41,477 nt of DNA from a virus, in IMG/VR virus record IMGVR_UViG_3300042882_000689, positions 1 to 41,477 of that record. One strand, 5' to 3'. Made by a program: the position numbers and the translations under genes. The notes beneath the pieces are model-generated. The model was given only the letters and a program-made list of their open reading frames with translations. It was not told the DNA's origin and did not search any database. Positions 38,859 through 41,477 of this stretch are shown here, in pieces; position 1 is the stretch's first letter; every line of letters starts with the position of its first letter.

Positions 38859-39197
38859 CTAATTGTTAAATCGTTTGCTCAGTTTGTCCCAGCGGTGTGC
38901 CCGCCAGCGGCCGTCGTTGTTGCGCTGCCAGACCAAATACTTGTGGGCGCGCGGAGCAACGCGCATGCCTGCCCGAATGACATCGTGGCCGGCAGCCAGC
39001 TTGCAGACCCACGCATTGGGGTCTCCGGCAGTGATGCGCCCTTCGCCTTCATTCCAATGTGCCTCCCAGGCCAGCAGGAACAGGTTGCTGCATGAGTAGA
39101 CCAATCCGTTGGCCACGCAGTCCGCGATGGCCTCGATGAGTCGCTCGTCCGGGCAGTGATCCTGTTGCCATTGTGCTGCTTTTTCCCATGGGGTCAT
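38859..39197 (-). CDS. Hypothetical virion-region protein
   Basis: 112 aa from the ATG at 39197 (ATGA overlap); an ATG at 39227 is also possible. Reads TPWEKAAQWQQDHCPDERLI, then a cysteine-containing middle and a basic end (WRAHRWDKLSKRFNN). Compact alpha/beta, no known domain. It may help host or virion assembly. Confidence 0.55.
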   Translation of the reverse strand: MTPWEKAAQWQQDHCPDERLIEAIADCVANGLVYSCSNLFLLAWEAHWNEGEGRITAGDPNAWVCKLAAGHDVIRAGMRVAPRAHKYLVWQRNNDGRWRAHRWDKLSKRFNN

Positions 39198-40048
39198 CGG
39201 ATAAACATCGCCGTAATCAAAGGACAAGACGTGAGCTGCGACCCAGCACCAGTGGCGGCGCGTATCACGCAGGCGTCTGCTGTCTTCACATCGGTGGACC
39301 TAGCCGTGACGATGTTGTCTTGGGCGACCGCGCTTCGGGCCGAAAGGCCGGCAACAGCATAGTCTGCGTCTGGAAGTGCTACTGAAAAATTAACGGCAAA
39401 TTCCGCGCTCGTTTCAGAGTCGTTGACCGGGGACACGCAGGCAACATTGCCAGAGGCGCGCACAGTCCTTCTGCGAAGTGTTCCTTGGCCGGTTGTGTCT
39501 GAAGACTTAGCATCGCCAACGGCATTAAACTTTGTAGTTTCCGGCCCCACCGCAGTCAGCGTGTAAGCCCTGCTTGTTGGGCGCTGCGCTCCACCGGTTG
39601 TAAACTCAAGGTAGACCACATGCCCCACTCTAAGGCCGTGTGCTGAGGCTGTGGTTACAACAACAAGAGTGCCGCTGCTTGAGGTCGTGTAGTCAAAGTT
39701 CAAGTTGTTTGCTGACGCGCCGTTGATGTTCACCCACGCCCGAGCACCATAGATCGGTGCCGAGCCCGTCTGCGCTCCGTCGAGCTTGGCCGCGGTGACC
39801 GCAGCACCAGCGATGCTGGCCGTGGTCACGCTGGTGTTTGGCAGCGTGACGGCCTTACCGGTTAGGTCTAGCGTGCTGGCCAGCTTGCTGGCGGTGATCC
39901 CGGCGCTGGCTGAAAGGTCGGCGTCCACGATGTTGCTGATTGCCACAACCGGGGTCTGCGCGGCGTTAAGCGTGAGGGGCGTGACGGTGTCGCCGGTGAC
40001 AAATCCGTCCGGTGCGTTGTGTCCTTTGGTTACGGTGATAGTTGCCAT
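39194..40048 (-). CDS. Tail fibre/appendage-like protein
   Basis: 284 aa. Beta-rich with repeats of short polar strands: GITASKLASTLDLTGKAVTL, then TTASIAGAAVTAAKLDGAQ, the usual shaft motif of small phage tail proteins. The middle (TSSSGTLVVVTTASAHGLRV) and C-terminal part (FAVNFSVALPDADYAVAGLS) look like receptor-end jelly-roll strands. Follows the nozzle-like gene by 6 bases. Exact attachment point unknown. Confidence 0.65.
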   Translation of the reverse strand: MATITVTKGHNAPDGFVTGDTVTPLTLNAAQTPVVAISNIVDADLSASAGITASKLASTLDLTGKAVTLPNTSVTTASIAGAAVTAAKLDGAQTGSAPIYGARAWVNINGASANNLNFDYTTSSSGTLVVVTTASAHGLRVGHVVYLEFTTGGAQRPTSRAYTLTAVGPETTKFNAVGDAKSSDTTGQGTLRRRTVRASGNVACVSPVNDSETSAEFAVNFSVALPDADYAVAGLSARSAVAQDNIVTARSTDVKTADACVIRAATGAGSQLTSCPLITAMFIR

Positions 40049-40054
40049 AATGTT

Positions 40055-41477
40055 TTAAGCTGCGTGACGTGTTTCGGTTTGCGGGAGGCTGGGGATGGCG
40101 GCCTCAATCGAGATGTTGCGGATCTCGGGCCGGTTAGCGTTGGTTAAAATCTCCAGCTCGCAGTAATGCGCCTTGCGCCGGATGGGCAACTTCAAGCTGA
40201 AGTCGTTGCCGGAGCCTGTGGTGTTTTCCAGGCCGGGCACCAAGAGTTCGGTCTTGTCGGGGTTGCGCAGGTTGGCCGTCACGGTGATCGATCCGGTATT
40301 GGGCAGCACGGCGTCAGCCAAGGCGCGGGTGAAGCGCTTGCTGCTCATGGTTCCCATGCCGTAGCGGCGCGTCAGGATCTTGCCGGGCACTGCGATGGTG
40401 AGGTTGACCTCGGCGTCCGCGGACTCGTCGCCCGCCTCAACCTCGTCCATGAGCATCAGCTTGCCGGCTTGGCTGCTGATCATCACGCGGCGGCGGTCGT
40501 CGATGTCGGCAACGAGGAAGTCGTTGACGCCGACTCCGTAGATGTCGCGGGTCTCCCAAGCCTCGTTGAGCTGGTTGTAGACAAAGACGCCGTTGTTGCT
40601 GTCAACCGCCGTGGCCAGCGGAACGGCGAGGAAGTAACGGTTGTCGAAATACAGTGCCGTGGCGTACTCAAGCAGGTCAGCCCGCAGTCCCTGCAGCTGG
40701 TCGGCGATGGGATCGCTTAGTGGCTTGGTCTCGCCGCGGAGCTTGAGGTCCAGCTTGGTGTCGAGGCGGTAGACACCGGAGTCGCTGAGGAAATAGATGA
40801 ACTGGCCGGCCGTGCAGATCGTCCGGCGGGCCGCGCAGCCGATCTCGTCGGTCAGCAGGTCAAGGCGGGTGACTGCGGTGTTGATCGCCACATCGCTGCC
40901 GTCCACCGCTGAGGTCTGGCTGATGGTAGCAATCCAGATGCTTTTGCGGCAGAAGACCAAGACCGCGTTGTCCACCCAGGGATGCACGGCCACGATCTTG
41001 TCGTTGCCGCCCACGCCCACGCGGAAGGACTGCCAGAATAAGTCAAAAACATCTGGGTCAAGCACATCGCTGAGCATGACGTTCTGCTTGCCGTCAGGGA
41101 TGACTAGGCGGTTGCCGATGTAGCTGCCCCAAGGCGCCGAGCGGAGGCGGCGGAAGGTCACGCCAACGTCCGGGACGCCAGCCGTTGAACGGACAAATCC
41201 AGTGGCAGGGTCGCCGGTCCAGTAAAGCGGCGCCTTGACCCGGCGCACTTTGATGTTGGCCGAGGCGTCCGAGGGCGTGCCGGTCGGGACGGCGATGGTG
41301 AAATCGTTGGCGTTGAGGCTGGCGGCCTCGACTTGGAACTCATGCCCATCAAAGGCCGCGCTGCTGCTTCCCTCGATGCGCACGCGGGCGCCGGCGGGGT
41401 AGCCGTGGTCGGTCACATAGACTGTGGCGACCGTTCCGGCGACTGAGATGCCGCTCGCCGTGGTGTACTTTTGCTCG
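40055..41477 (-). CDS. Tail nozzle-like virion protein, C-terminal part (continues from base 678)
   Basis: Together with 1-678 this forms one ~666-aa gene; the portion 41378-41477 is the duplicated joint. Its body has repeated short blades with FDLFWQSFRVGVGGNDKIVA, FIYFLSDSGVYRLDTKLDLK and FVYNQLNEAWETRDIYGVGV, the hallmark of a beta-propeller. Similar proteins close the tail of short-tailed phages (T7 gp12-like or P22 stabilisation proteins). The end (LRNPDKTELLVPGLE, REL-type strands, then SLPQTETRHAA) is beta-rich. Family assignment is by pattern only. Confidence 0.7.
   Translation of the reverse strand, partial: EQKYTTASGISVAGTVATVYVTDHGYPAGARVRIEGSSSAAFDGHEFQVEAASLNANDFTIAVPTGTPSDASANIKVRRVKAPLYWTGDPATGFVRSTAGVPDVGVTFRRLRSAPWGSYIGNRLVIPDGKQNVMLSDVLDPDVFDLFWQSFRVGVGGNDKIVAVHPWVDNAVLVFCRKSIWIATISQTSAVDGSDVAINTAVTRLDLLTDEIGCAARRTICTAGQFIYFLSDSGVYRLDTKLDLKLRGETKPLSDPIADQLQGLRADLLEYATALYFDNRYFLAVPLATAVDSNNGVFVYNQLNEAWETRDIYGVGVNDFLVADIDDRRRVMISSQAGKLMLMDEVEAGDESADAEVNLTIAVPGKILTRRYGMGTMSSKRFTRALADAVLPNTGSITVTANLRNPDKTELLVPGLENTTGSGNDFSLKLPIRRKAHYCELEILTNANRPEIRNISIEAAIPSLPQTETRHAA
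41378..41477. repeat. Terminal direct repeat, right copy
   Basis: Identical to bases 1-100. Removing one copy gives a circle of 41,377 bp and restores the reading frame of the nozzle-like gene. It overlaps no other gene. Confidence 0.95.

Overview
The window is a complete temperate, tailed-phage genome. Its last 100 bases (41378-41477) repeat its first 100 exactly, so the molecule closes into a circle of about 41,377 bp, and one virion gene runs across the joint (678 down to 1, then on to 40055). Short-tailed (podovirus-like) morphology is inferred: there is a large portal, an adaptor-like protein, a 666-aa nozzle-like protein and several internal virion-type proteins, but no tape measure, tail tube or sheath. 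A Gram-negative host is suggested by two predicted lipoproteins, Sec-type signals and strong GGAGG ribosome sites. Asparagine/threonine-rich fibre repeats recall Verrucomicrobiota proteins, but the host cannot be fixed from the sequence.

Almost everything is on the minus strand, so the genome reads from high to low coordinates. From 26680 leftward runs an early operon of tightly coupled genes (ATGA, GTGA or TAATG overlaps): an excisionase-like HTH protein, micro-proteins, a C5 cytosine methyltransferase whose gene contains a second, fully nested 505-codon frame, HTH proteins, two HNH endonucleases flanking a possible small terminase, a lambda-O-like initiator with five 17-bp iterons inside its gene, a PD-(D/E)XK nuclease, DnaB helicase, a resolvase-like nuclease, a gp2.5-like single-strand binding protein and a RecB/Cas4-like exonuclease. 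No DNA polymerase is seen, so initiator plus DnaB plus host polymerase III is the likely replication mode. Small conserved phage genes follow, then the large terminase.

A 508-bp non-coding control region (11145-11652) with several dyads and a good sigma70-like promoter separates this from the structural operon: scaffold, SU10/DUF5309-type major capsid, decoration-like protein, portal, adaptor, two fibre proteins, a lysis cassette (membrane proteins, short lipoprotein, amidase), nozzle-like protein, tail protein, internal virion proteins and a 2,355-aa polyvalent protein.

The lysogeny module lies at 26.4-29.5 kb. A short rightward operon (ribbon-helix-helix-like regulator, two unknowns, a lipoprotein) diverges from the excisionase-like gene and converges on a leftward tyrosine integrase. 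Between the integrase and the giant virion gene is a 261-bp attP-like region holding the 5' half of a tRNA-Thr(UGU), six phased GTCTG repeats and a 12-bp tandem repeat. Integration in the anticodon loop of a host tRNA-Thr gene is the natural reading.
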